Below are positions 23,608 through 35,300 of a stretch of 64,000 bases of DNA, in pieces (position 1 is the stretch's first letter; every line of letters begins with the position of its first letter). The notes under the pieces were generated by a model. That model searched no databases and was not told where the DNA came from. It saw nothing but the letters and a program-made list of their open reading frames with translations. Source of the stretch: Dreissena polymorpha (taxonomy: Eukaryota > Mollusca > Bivalvia > Myida > Dreissenidae). The stretch spans positions 109,589,082 through 109,653,081 of the forward strand of contig NC_068359.1 of assembly GCF_020536995.1 (NCBI RefSeq), written 5' to 3'. The translations under genes were made by a program, and so were the position numbers.

Positions 23608-24143
23608 TACAGCTACTTCCACCACAACCACCACCATTCCTGCCTATACTCCTCTACTAAATAGATAACTACAAGCACTACCATCACTACTACGACTACA
23701 ACAACTACTACCACGACTACATTTACTACTACTATTATTACTGCAACAACAATAACTACTACTCCTACTATTACTTTCACAAATACGACTACAATTACTA
23801 GTAATACAACAAGAAAAAAACACTACAACATCAACAACAACATCAACAACAGCAACTACTACTACTACAACCACCACCACCACCATCACCACTACCACCT
23901 CCACTACCACCACCACTACTACTACTACTACTGCTACTTCTACTGCTACAACCAATACTACTACTAATTCTGCTATTACTACTACCATAACCACTACCAC
24001 TACTACTACTCCTACTACTACTACTACAACCACCACCACCACCACCACCACTTCCAGTACTACTACTACTGCTACCACTACTGCTACTACTACTGCTACA
24101 ACCAATACTACTAGTACTACTGTTACTACTACTAACATTACCA

Positions 24144-24208
<65 letters not shown>

Positions 24209-24210
24209 GA
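23608..24210. repeat. Trinucleotide microsatellite, (ACT)n / (ACC)n
   Basis: About 600 bp of imperfect ACT/ACC/ACA triplets, becoming pure (ACT)n at 24149-24208. The minus-strand poly-valine open frame over it is not a gene. It sits in an intron of the transposase-like gene, between its N-terminal and catalytic exon blocks. Confidence 0.9.
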
Positions 24211-24591
24211 TTCCCTGTTATGTCAAGTAAAGGGTTTATAATATACTAAGGTAAAATTAACAAAACATGACATGTGATTATATACACAAAAAGATACTCA
24301 TGAGGTTTACAATATTCATCCCAAAGTAGTTATAGGAAAGTGTATGCGTATCTAGTTGCAGATGCACCCTTTATGCAGATTTGACCAATAACTCTTTTTG
24401 TTCTACTACTTATGATTATTTCTTCCCATCTAAAAGAAAACATGTGATGTTTATTATGAAAAAGAACCATATTACATCAACTAGTGCTCAGTCAAAAAAG
24501 GAAGCACAATTATTCAATGCTACTTTTAAAAGAGAAAATTCTATCTATACTTTCAGCTAAGTTGCAACAAACTATGTTATATAATGCTTAC

Positions 24592-26480
24592 ATATGTGCA
24601 AAGGAACTGTCAAGGTCTTCCTCAAATTGTAAAGTTGCGTCCTTACTATCACGGATGGCACCTGCATCTGGACTGGACGGGGGATCTGGATTATTCACTC
24701 TGGCAAAATTGCAGAAAAGAACTTAAAGCACTTATTTCTATACATGTCCAAATATTTCAATTTACATGATAATATGATTAAACTATGATTTCTGTTTTGG
24801 TTTTGGGTACAGCCTGAAGCATATGATTTCTGTTTTGTTTTGGGTAAAGCCTGAAGCATATGAACAAGGCAAATGTTTATATATTTATATTTTTTGAATT
24901 ATCGTATACCTTATGAAAGCTCTTTCCCCACTTCTGTTCGGACTGAAAAAGAATGTATTTCAACATGAACAGTAAAGAAGAATTGTAACATTTATGCCAT
25001 TTAGCTGGTACAGTAAGCTGAGTAATTGGTAGACAGCCTATAAATCTGGAGTGCAAGGGTGTTCTGGTTTAATTCTACTGGAAGGAAACTTTCTCTATGA
25101 TGTGTAACGCTTGAGGCATTATGCACTAGGTGCCACACACACACACACATATTCATACAAGAAACTTACTGCTGCCCTACTTAGATCATTATTCAGAGGT
25201 AGTGCCTACTAGTGGGCAAATGGCAATATAAATAGTTTAAAGACCAATCACCACTTGTGTGTGGTGCTGGGTAGAGGGTCATACCCAAAACCCCTGGAAT
25301 AATAAAACGAAGCTCTTACCAACTGAGCTATGTGTTGATAAGACAAGTTTGTAATTCCATAATTCATATTTTTTATCAAATCTCACCTATCATGGTCCAT
25401 GTCTAAAGCAGCATGTTCACTTGATAAAATTCATGTTAGCAGTGTGCAAAATTCAGATTTTAAAGTAATAGCCCAAATTTTTATACACATATATAAAAAG
25501 AAAAATTTCTTACAAGCCCGACAATATAAATTGTTTAATTCCCACTAGCTCGAATGGATTTTCACTAGCCAAAACCCTACGGGCTTGTGCAAATTTTGCA
25601 GGCTGTGTAAGAGAACTCTGCAAAATGCTATTAAAATTCAACATCTATCACTTTTATAATCATACCTGCCACTTGCTTGTGCAACATCTGACAATTCACT
25701 TGACCAGTGTGGTTATTCCACAAGCTTACCGTGATATAATAGATACACATAAGGATAATGTATAACTTATAAAAAGAACAAAAAATAAGTTGAAAACCCT
25801 TATAAGTGTTATGATTGTTTCATTTATGTGAAGAGCAGAGTTTACATAAGTATTAAGATGCATGACCAGTATTAAAAGGTATAAAAGACTGCGTACGGGC
25901 ATTTATTAACACAATTATGTGGCAATGTTTTAATTTCAACTTTAAAACAGTGCAAATGTAATCTACACATATATTTGTGACAAAGTTTGTTTACATGCTG
26001 ATTTTGTGAAACTAAATGTTAAGAAAACAATTTGATAACTTGATACATTTATCTGGCTCCATAGCTAAATGAGTGATCAATAAATTCGGACATGATACTG
26101 TCCGAATTTAAGTACTGCACCAGTTATGTTCGATGTAACAACAATCGGAAACCAAGTTGCTTGCTTATTATCAAATTATCGAATTCATAAAGAAGTAAAA
26201 TTTGATAAACAAAACTACGTAAAAATTTTAATAGTTTATAGACCTAGATCTATACGTACTTTTCTTTGGCCGAGACGGTTGTTTTTGCATGTGATGCGAT
26301 GAGCATTTTCACCAACTCCGAGTCTGTGCATTTATTTTCATTCTTCAGGCGAGTCCATGCCTCGAGCGAATTTCCCAGATCGATAGTTCTGGCCTTCTTT
26401 TTGTCGTACGATGCTTTTCTTTGTCGTTTACGAGCTGATTGCGTTAATGTTGGAGGCCTACCTAGACGCGGTTTCTCCAT
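24592..26480 (-). CDS. N-terminal exons of the transposase-like gene
   Basis: ATG at 26478-26480 opens exon 26480-26260 (donor AAAA|GTACGT), which encodes MEKPRLGRPPTLTQSARKRQ, a basic KKKARTIDLGNSLEAWTRLK and DSELVKMLIASHAK. Phase-consistent exons follow at 24942-24910 (acceptor CTTTTTCAG, donor GTATAC; 33 nt) and 24699-24592 (acceptor TTTTGCCAG, donor GTAAGC), the latter with VNNPDPPSSPDAGAIRDSKD and LQFEEDLDSSFAH. The short basic leader followed by an acidic linker resembles N-termini of gene models carrying the same catalytic region, hence the link to 23517-18985. Exon 3 ends in phase 2 and the first catalytic exon begins in phase 0, so at least one exon is missing between them. A candidate begins after TTTTCTTTTAG at 24429 (WEEIIISSRTKRVIGQICI), but I could not find a convincing donor. 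The tie between the two blocks is inference. Confidence 0.6.
25240..25340 (-). mobile_element. tRNA-derived SINE head, degenerate
   Basis: On the minus strand ACATAGCTCAGTTGGTAAGA contains a perfect Pol III box A (TAGCTCAGTTGG). Box B is degraded (GGGTATGACCC instead of GGTTCGAATCC), and no intact cloverleaf forms. A preceding (AC)n run lies at 25131-25148. Confidence 0.5.
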
Positions 26481-26556
26481 TGCAAATGGCTTGTATACAA
26501 TGATGCAATGGTCACGTGGTTTTACATGTGACCCGCGCGTCTTTTAAATTTAGATC

Positions 26557-26578
26557 ATTTCTGTGCGTGCACAGAAAT
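26557..26578. promoter_or_regulatory. 22-bp palindrome upstream of the transposase-like gene
   Basis: ATTTCTGTGC, a GT spacer and GCACAGAAAT form a near-perfect palindrome about 80 bp before the ATG at 26480. Closer to the start (26510-26520) is GGTCACGTGG, an E-box type site. These may be promoter elements; equally the palindrome may belong to a repeat. Confidence 0.25.
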
Positions 26579-26679
26579 TGAAAAGCCGTATCTTTGTACT
26601 GAATTTGGGCATTTCTTGACCGATTTTGACCAAATTTTTTGCACATCTGACATAAATAACATCACATTTCGACTAATAA

Positions 26680-27120
26680 TCACTTTTTTGCGACACAACA
26701 AAATTGGGAAAATATACCAACATCAACTCGGCCGCCTTTAAGCTGCTCCACGGTTTCTTTACTAATGTCTTTTATAAAAATTGAGTCATCTTTGGTAAGG
26801 ACGTTTGATAGTTTGCTACTAATTTCTTCAAGACGTTTTTCTATTGTTAATTCACTTGAATCGCGATTTTTGTTTTTCGTATTGGTGACGAAAGTTGACA
26901 TGGTTTTTTGTTTTTTTGGGTCCGGTTTTGATTTTCCTTTAGCACTTTTGGTTTTGTTACTACTTTTGGCAGAGAGCTCGCTTTTCTCAAAAACTGATGT
27001 CTCCAGCAAGCTTGTATTCGTAGATGCTTCACTTGCTGTAGACGATAATGACCGCTTGCCTTTATTCATTTGCACTGAGTTGAGCGCCTTTTTAGGCGTG
27101 AAAATTGGGGTTTACAATTA
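26680..27120 (-). mobile_element. LINE ORF1 fragment, N-terminal part
   Basis: The frame 27075-26680 encodes a Ser/Lys-rich leader (KGKSKPDPKKQKTMSTF) followed by KRLEEISSKLSNVLTKDDSI and FIKDISKETVEQLK, the start of an L1-like ORF1 before its coiled coil. Similarity stops after VEQLK, where unrelated sequence begins, so the copy is truncated. With the 11.9-kb fragment it covers most of an ORF1, but the two are 14 kb apart and not shown to come from one insertion. Confidence 0.65.
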
Positions 27121-28420
27121 ACGGTAAATATTGCAACCTATATCGAGCTGCTTGCATTATTAAATTATTCAATTATGCTTCTTCAAGCGTGACGATCGAT
27201 CTGTCATGTAGAGCGTGACCGATGAACGGTACTCGCAAGCCGCTCAAACCCGCTAAAAACCGGTCACAATAGCGCCATTTAGGAAAAAATACCCCACCCA
27301 ATGTATTTCACATAGACAGATAACAGTTTATCAAAGTACTACTTTGCTTTCATTTATTTTCACACGTTTTTATATATACATTTTTTTTGAAGGTCTGTCC
27401 TTATTCACATAATAAAACTTTTTATTCTTCAAACAACACTGATTGCACACGTTAAAAAAAATAAATAAAGTCTACATTTTATGTCTGTACTGTTTACACC
27501 GGAAAATGCTTATTGTGTAGATAGAAAAAAACTAGACTAGAAATCATGATAATACAACTTAACCCCGGTAGTGTTATTAAGGATATAGAGTTGATGAAAA
27601 TTTTGAACCGGCCGATAATGTGCGTCTATCTGTTTAATATTGTATTACAATCAAAAAGAGAATACCTGTTTATATGTCGCTTCGTCGTTATGGTGTTTAA
27701 TAAGCGTTACGTTTTATACTTTGCAGCGTCATCTAAAAACATCAATTCAATAATAAAACGCCCTTTACAAATCAAGAAATGTTGTTAAAATTCATTTGCG
27801 CTCATTAACTTTGTAGTAACATCCATCATTTGCTCATTTGTATCAGTGCGTTTAAGTCGCTCGTTATAAATGGAGACGTCGCCGTACGATACCGTTTACA
27901 ATAGCAACAAAAGCGGCATGTTTCTCTGTGAAAAAAAACTGCACGCTTTACTTCGTGGAGAATTGCGACACGTAACATGTACTTGGTTAATACATTGTTG
28001 ATTTAATTAATTAATATTTTTGAATTGTGGTTGGTATTTGCGACCAATTAATCAAAAACAGCATTTCAGTTTACTGCACGAATACGTTACTTCTAGCCAA
28101 AGGCCTACATTAAGAAAAGTATTTTCGCAGTAAAGTCACTTAGCATCGGACTTTGAAAATACAAATTATGGAAATACTAAATAAATCTTCTTGATTTAAG
28201 GTTATAATTTTACTTTATTGATATTTGCTTTGTTCCTACTTATTCTAAGGTTAATTTATTGTTAAAATCGCTTCTTTATAAATCACAGACACTTATTTAT
28301 AAAATTTTGAACGTATATCTAAAACTATTTATTATGGCTTTAGTCTACATCTTTGTATAATAATTCTTGATTTGCGTACAATAAGTGCATCTTTTTATAT
28401 TGAGATATTTACTATTTTAT
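27120..28420. other. AT-rich spacer, nothing recognised
   Basis: No exon or repeat could be identified. A frame at 27546-27788 (+) lacks any domain and is not called. Confidence 0.4.
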
Positions 28421-28427
28421 TTGATTT

Positions 28428-29035
28428 TTATACCCACGCTTTTAAAAGCGTGGGGATATTGTCTCGATCTCCGCTTTCTGTCCGTCTGTCCTGGCCACTA
28501 TCTCCTCCTACACTATTAGCACTAGAACCTTGAGACTTGAAACACACATGGTAGCTATGAGCATATGTGCGACATAATTTGGAATTTTGATCTGACCCCT
28601 GGGTCAAAAGTTATGGGTAAATAAATGGGTAAAATGGGTAAAAAACTCATTTTACTAACAACATGCGTCGAACATATTAATAATTTTTTGACCAAGGGGT
28701 CAGATCAAAATTCCAAAAAGTGCATCGTCGCACATATGCTCATAGCTACCCTGTGTGTAAGTTTCAAGGTTCTAGTGCTAATAGTGTAGGAGCTAGTGGC
28801 CGACTACGCCCACCCAACATTTTGTTTTAACATAACTTCTTCATTTATTCACCAATTGACTTCAAATAAATGCTCAACATCTCTTATGACAACACAGTCT
28901 ATCTCGACAATCCATATCCTTATTACCCACCCCGGGGCCCCACCAATATAGGCCTTGCCCACCCAAATTTGCCTTTTAATATAACATCGATGCAGCGTGG
29001 GGATACGCGTCGGCCTCTGCCGTACCACTTCTAGT
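28428..29035. mobile_element. Fold-back SINE-like element (CCCACGCTTTTAAAAGCGTG)
   Basis: Begins TATACCCACGCTTTTAAAAGCGTGGGG, itself a hairpin, then GTCCGTCTGTCCTGGCCACT. Arms of about 115 bp are inverted: TACACTATTAGCACTAGAAC pairs with GTTCTAGTGCTAATAGTGTA and GGAATTTTGATCTGACCCCT pairs with GGGGTCAGATCAAAATTCC. It ends GCGTGGGGATACGCGTCGGC CTCTGCCGTACC. No protein. Confidence 0.75.
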
Positions 29036-29141
29036 TTAATATTTAATTTATCAAAATCAACAAAACAAAAATATCTCATTTGTTATGTTCACAATATTCT
29101 TTGTTCAATTTAGCTTTCGTTTTAAAACATCTATTAAAGGC

Positions 29142-29688
29142 TCTATAAAGGTGACGATCCGTTTTCCATATATATATATATGCTATTGGACATTACCATA
29201 AAAATATGAGCAATATAACTTGTTTAGAGCTCAAAATACAGTGTCCTCTAAGTCAATCGTGTTTACAAATCAGTTTATTTTACTCGTGAAAGTGAAAGTG
29301 ACTCAGGTCACCAAATATATATCGTTGATTTTCAACGTTTTCCGGTATCACTCACAAAGCAGGTCTCTTCTTAATGGTTAAAACGTTTGTTGTGATATAA
29401 TAAGTTACTTTCTGCTGGTAAAAAGTTGTTTAAAATATAATTAAAATTGATTGTTCTTTCGGCTATTTTTAGCATACGTCACCGCTTTGGGGCTACACAT
29501 CACGTTAGTTGCAAAATTGTAAACATTTCCTCCAATTATGAAACGGGTATATCTTCCATAATTCTCGACTACGTTCCACCTAAGCTGTGTTATTAGCATT
29601 TCTTATGCAAGAGTAACTGAAATCCGGTAAAAACTAAACCAGTTTATATGCATAATAATTGGATGTGTCACCTTTATAGGGCCTATGT
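29142..29688. mobile_element. Short TIR element (GGCYCTATAAAGGTGAC ends)
   Basis: Left GGCTCTATAAAGGTGACGATCC and right GGATGTGTCACCTTTATAGGGCC are inverted repeats of about 22 bp around 0.55 kb of non-coding AT-rich DNA. AAAGGTGACGCGTGATATC at 44434 may be another end of the same family. Target duplication is not clear. Confidence 0.5.
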
Positions 29689-29699
29689 ACCTATTTTCA

Positions 29700-30470
29700 T
29701 TTATTGAAGACGTTATATTTCTGTTAAATGGATAAGTATTTGTTAGACGTCATTTGTTATATTTCATTGACGTGTATTTAGAGTATGTGCTGAACATCTT
29801 TTGATAAGTGCCATTTACACATTAAGCATTTACATTTTACCTTTGCATTTAAATATTTAACATCGAACTTTTAAAATTAATATCACGGACAGGCCACCCT
29901 TTTTCATGTAAACATGTCTTATTGCAAGTAATCCCGCAGTAAATGTTATTATAAAATCTAGTATCGACAGACGCCTTTCAATTTGTTTTAAGTGTTTGGG
30001 TCTGTAGCCATAGTATCCTTGCAGTTCATAACAGTATTAATCAAACATTATTACCTTGATGAATTGCGTGTGCATGCTTTGATGTCCTTCAAAATGTGGA
30101 CTAATCTAGTTAAAATTGTCAATTTCACATGTGTGTGTTTTTGATTAGATAAACTAAATATTTAAAAGCAAATATTTGAAACAACCTGAGACCCTTTATT
30201 ACTTATCACAGGCTTAGTACAGTCTGAAATGAAATTAATAGCCATTCATATTCAGTGATATTGCAACAAGCATTCTGTTTATAATATTAATGGAACAACA
30301 TAACTTTTTGTTTTCCTCAAAGTTTTTGTACCATGTGATCTTTAAGTGAAGAAGACTTATTGGGTTAAGGCATAGTTCAGCTTTTCTTACAAACAAGTTT
30401 CTTTAAGGCTAAAGATTGTTTTATTTAATTATGATTGCACAAATATGCTCATTTGATTGTATATAGTGCA
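29700..30470. other. AT-rich spacer before the signal-peptide exon
   Basis: No recognised feature; a promoter or 5' UTR exon for the following exon could lie here but cannot be picked out. Confidence 0.35.
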
Positions 30471-30477
30471 TTTATAG

Positions 30478-30577
30478 GAATCTACCGAAACATGAATGTG
30501 CATAAAACAGTTATTTTGGTAGCCATGGCTATTGTGTCTTCAGTGGTGGACGCCCAATACTCTTGCTTGAATATAAC
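30478..30577 (+). CDS. First coding exon of a secreted protein (signal peptide)
   Basis: After the acceptor GCATTTATAG, ATG at 30492 opens MNVHKTVILVAMAIVSSVVD, then AQYSCLNI, and stops at the donor AC|GTGAGA (30578), phase 2. The pattern is a clear signal peptide: short basic n-region (H, K), hydrophobic stretch VILVAMAIVSSVV and a likely cleavage after VDA before QYSC. The frame closes by a stop just inside the intron. No downstream exon was found before the right inverted arm begins at 32.37 kb. The gene may have been cut off by that rearrangement, or its later exons are small. Function is unknown. Confidence 0.5.
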
Positions 30578-31012
30578 GTGAGATTTTGCTACCAATTAAA
30601 ATTAAGAAAGATTTATAAATGACGTACGCGGCAGTTTGAATTATTTTGTCTTACTTACATAATGTAATATTGTGTGTTGTTTGCTAGAGCCATCTTTTTC
30701 TGCTATAAAAACAATGAAATAGAAATCCAGCGTAACAGTTGTTTTGAATTTGAATTAGGCTTTTAACAACATGAATATATCAACTTTTGGGTGACCCACA
30801 CATACGTCATAAAGGATAAAATTGAGTACAAAAGTGAGAAAACTGATGGAAGCCACGAATATCTATCTACGTTTATAAATATAATTCAAATTCGTTTTCA
30901 TATCAATAATCATCAAATGGATATAAACAGTGTTAAGCGTTTTGGTGAATTAAAGTAATACATATATCATTGATTCAACGTCCTTATATGTGTAAAATAA
31001 TAGTTTCTTGAT

Positions 31013-31562
31013 TACGCAATTGATGACGTACCTCATGTGACGTAATGTAAATGACGAAATTACATAGACTCTCTGATTTTATGACAACAATTCGGACGTA
31101 GAGGGGTTTTATTTAACAATTAATATTTTTAAGCATCGAACGATTCCAAAACGTATTTCGGATTTTGTGTTTGACATTCATAATTGGGAACTTCGATAGA
31201 ATTTAAGAAATATAATTATTATAATCGCTTCGACATTCGATTTCGTAAATCGTGTTTATGGTGACAGTGTTAAGCATTCGTTGCAATCGTTTAAAAAAGT
31301 GTGAATTAAAATTAAAGTAGATAAACGGATGGAATAACAGAAAATGGAATTACAAATTTGTGTTATTTTATTATTATAAGAACCGGATTTTAGTTGTCAT
31401 GGAGGTATGTGTGTCTTTTTTTAAATAAATTTTGCTGTTTCACAGTGTTTGACGAATGTTGGTTAAACACAAATAGAGGCATAATTTAATTTATAATGAG
31501 TTTCAGTTTCAATCGATATTTGTTCTATCCAAATTGTGTGCTACGTGTCATTGTAATCATGT
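31013..31562 (+). repeat. Diverged direct repeat A1 with CRE-like sites
   Basis: A1 and A2 (31902-32362) share, in order: CGCAATT-ATGACGTA, AGCATCGAACGA, TTCGATTT(C/T)GTAAATCGTG, GGTGACAG, AACGGATRGAATAACAGAAAA, GTTGTCATRGAGGTAWGTGTG, AATAGAGGCAT and GAGTTTCAGTTTCAATCGAT. A1 has TGACGTA and TGACGTAA (cAMP-response-element-like) near its start, and ATGGAG|GTATGT at 31399-31405, which looks like a start codon at a splice donor. Whether this is a promoter plus first exon or a non-coding repeat is open. Confidence 0.6.
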
Positions 31563-31901
31563 TTGATTCTCTCGTTGAGTTGTAGCTAAATTTTATTGAT
31601 CACCGTTGGCTAAGGCTGAATGTGGACGCCATTTCATTTTGCTCAGTAAAAGTCGTGCGATTCCATTCTTTTCTGATATAAAAAATCGGCCCGGCTTAGC
31701 GGGCTGATATAATTTATATTGGCCCGCTAGATACGAATAACGACCCTCTCGCGGAGTCATTTTGTTACTATTTTTAGTAACGATATGTGATATACGTCTA
31801 TAATATATATCTTACTTTGTTTATGTTATTTTTGTTTTGTTCTTTCTCTAAAATGTATTACGGAATCAGCTTTCCGTACTTTTATTTTCATTCAATACAT
31901 T

Positions 31902-32362
31902 GCGCAATTCATGACGTATTTCTGTGACGTCATATCTGTCACGAAAACACCAGTTTTAGCTATTCGGCCATGAAAGGTTTATATTCAATATGTTTGAAGC
32001 ATCGAACGAAAACAAAAACGTAATTTGGTTTGTGCACTTGTCGTGCATAATTGGAAGCTTTGATAAAATTCTTTGTATCGCTCCGACAAGTCATTCGATT
32101 TTGTAAATCGTGCTTTGGTGACAGTCGTTTAAAAAATGTGATTCAAAATAAATATAAACAAACGGATAGAATAACAGAAAACGGATTGCATATAAAGCAT
32201 TGAATTAAAGTTGTCATAGAGGTAAGTGTGTCTTTTACTTTTTAAATTTTGCTGTTCGGTGGATCCTGTTAAAGCTCAAATAGAGGCATCAATCTAATGC
32301 GAAGAAGAGTTTCAGTTTCAATCGATATTTGTATTATCCAAATTGCGTTCTACCTGTCATAA
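31902..32362 (+). repeat. Diverged direct repeat A2
   Basis: Second copy of the A repeat with TGACGTATTTCTGTGACGTC near its start and ATAGAG|GTAAGT at 32216-32222, so the ATG of A1 is ATA here. It ends at TACCTGTCATAAAATAATCT, immediately before the right inverted arm. The spacer 31563-31900 has a segment (CTCGTTGAGTTGTAGC ... CTGAATGTGGA) that recurs just after the third CCCATGGG element at 43815-43850. Confidence 0.6.
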
Positions 32363-32369
32363 AATAATC

Positions 32370-35300
32370 TAGTTATAAACGGCCACCGGAAAAACTTTGT
32401 GAAACCGAAATTTCGCAAACTTAAGTACCCTTTTTCTTAAAGATTTGCTACTTTGAGACATAGTATGCGATAAAAGTCTTATCGTTGATTAATAATTGGT
32501 TATTTTCACTAAAAAAACGCGTTTTCTTCACTATAAAATTTATAAGCAAAGTTGGGGTTCCCATGGGATTTTTGCATTTTCCCATGGGATTTTCGTTTTT
32601 CCCATGGGATTTTTTTCGCCCATGGGATTTTTTTTCTCCCTTAATTTGCAAATGGGAGAAAAATCCCATGGGTTTTTGAACATTAAAAAAAACGTGTTTT
32701 ATTTGCGTTTGCAAGTATTTTAACGTTATTTAAGGACTGTATATTGGTTTTATGCCAATTATATATAAAAATATATAGTAATAAAAAAATCCCATTTTAA
32801 AATGGGAGAAAAAAATCCCATGGGATTTTTTTCTTATTTTGAGAGATTTATTCATGAAACTTTCAGAAACATCATATTTTATGAAATTATGAACAACTAC
32901 GATATTTTAATGCGTTTAGTCGTGTTTAAAAAAAAAATATATCCAATGGGATTTTTAAATCCCATGGGATTTTTTTCCCATGGGATATTTTTTCCAATGG
33001 GATTTTTCAGTTTCGTAAGCCGAATAAATTTTTTAATGCGAAAAACAACAATAAAGGAAATAATAATTATAATTTTGAATAATAAATTGAATAATATAAA
33101 TAACATGAATATTTTTAAAATGAGTTACAATTAAAGGTTTATGCTAGTAGAACTTATCATTTCTTGTTCGAGCAGATGGTTGAGTCCAATTGGTGAGTAT
33201 GCCAGCTTAGAACCAGTATAAATGCATCGCAGACAGACAACGCTGTCATACTGTACACACCGCTGAGTAACAATCTTTATTGCATTTCATTTTGCAACAG
33301 AAAATGAACTCCGTAGTATAATTGATCTTATATATGCCCTCTGCTTTTGAAAGCGTGCAACACATTAACATAACAATAAGTCCATGCCAAAAACTATGTG
33401 CAAATTCCATTCAAAGCTATATACACATTATAAAGGTCAGATGACCCGCGTCATGCGAAAATGGGTCTTATGTCATATGCGGCCAAAGTTGGTCCATCCT
33501 AGATTGTCCAACCGCGCAGTCTGGTCAGGTTCTACGTTGACTGATATATAAAGTCAAGCCATGATTCGTGGTCTCATATCCAAACTCGGTAGCTCCTGTG
33601 CGAAACTTTCACCGGAAACGACGGCACCGAGACGGGCGCTCGAACTTTGCGGATGCGCGTTATATGTTATATATAATAGCGCGATGTGTTTTTCTTGCCT
33701 CAAATTAGTAAGCCCAATCAGCGTTTTATTGTGTTCTTTGCTTCTACTATTAACAAGAACTTCAACCGATACGAACATGAATTTTATTTTAATATGTTTA
33801 TTTAATGCTCGGAAAACTCATTGTATATTTAGACTACTACTTATAAAACAAAGTCGGGTTTTCAACATCTGTTTTCGGCATATAAATTGTTATTCCAAAC
33901 CATATTTTACGCACTTTACTGTACAAAATACCGTTAGGGCCAGCGTGGTTACTCTTTAAAATCCAGAGGGCGAGAATGCGAGAACGCGAAAGTATGATGA
34001 CGACAGTGCGACAATACGTTGGCGACAATGCGTTCGTACGATTGCGAAAACGCGCTAGTACGATGACGACAATGCGACAGTGCGACAATACAATGGCGGC
34101 AGTGCGATAGTACGGGGGCGACAATGCGATAGTCATATCGTACTGTCGCCGTGGTATCGTCGCAATGTCGCCATCGTTCTATCGCATTATCGCCATCGTA
34201 TTGTCGCACTGTCGCCATCGCATTTTCGAATTGCCGCCATCATACTATCGCGTTTTCGCATTGGCACCATCGTACTATCGCACTGTCGGCTATCGCCATC
34301 GTATTGTCGCACTGTCGTCATCGTATTTTCGCACTGTCGTCATCGTATTATCGCACTGTCGAACTGTAGTAATGTCGCCATCGTACTATCTCACTGTCGC
34401 CATCGTATTGTCGCACTGTCGTCATCGCACTGTCTGATTGTCGTCATCGTATTATCGCGTTCTCGCATTGTCGCCATCGTACTATCGCATTGTCGCCATC
34501 GTATTGTCACCCTGTCATCATCGTATTGTCACATTGTCGCCATCGTACTATCGCGTTCTCGCGTTCTCGCCCTCTGGATTTTAATGTGTAACCACGATTG
34601 CACTAACGGTATTCCGTAATACTGCTAAAGCACAGTATGATTAGGTCACTCCCAATGCTCAAATCTCTATGTCTATTTTAGTAACAACACATGTCTATGG
34701 AAGGATATTTAGGTAAAAGTTACACCATTCGTGGTGAATATTTACATTATGACTGATGCTTATTCTAATTTGCTTTATGACAATTCCAACATGCTTGTTG
34801 TCTATTCGTTTATACTTGATGATTGCTGCAACATTACATCATTCATGATGAATATTTACATTATGCGTGATGTTTATTCTAACATGCTTCATGACAGTTC
34901 CAACATGCTTGTTCTCTATCGGTTATACTTGATGATTGTTTCAACATGCTTGGTGACTATCCAATGTTTGTGTGTTCATTATTCCTGAAACCAGTCATAA
35001 TCGGTTTTGCCACTAAGCGTCATTAACAACGGCAGTTAGCAACAGGCAGTAAGCAGAATGCAAGTTACTAAATTATGACAACAGGTGGTGCGCGTTTATT
35101 TTCCGTATGTTGAATAAATTACTTTTCGGAAAAAAAGCGAAAACATCCGAATCAATTTGACTAGTAAACTGAATAAGCTGAATTAGTTCCCTTCGTTATA
35201 TAATCTCCATTAAACTAAATACGTTCATTATTGCCATGAAGACCAGTAGGTTTACACAATGAATTGACTGCCGTGAATGTTTTTGATATTTGTAAGATGC

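Noticed and set aside
23644-24150. 168-residue poly-valine frame on the minus strand
   Set aside because: Translation of the ACT/ACC triplet microsatellite; no start context, domain or splice signal.
24484-24769. Plus-strand frames at 24.5-24.8 kb
   Set aside because: The minus strand carries a phase-consistent exon here (24699-24592) with proper splice sites; the plus frames are its shadow.
31013-32362. A1/A2 direct repeats as paired terminal repeats of a retroelement
   Set aside because: Only about 340 bp of non-coding DNA lies between them, copies are strongly diverged, and no primer-binding site, polypurine tract or coding remnant is seen.
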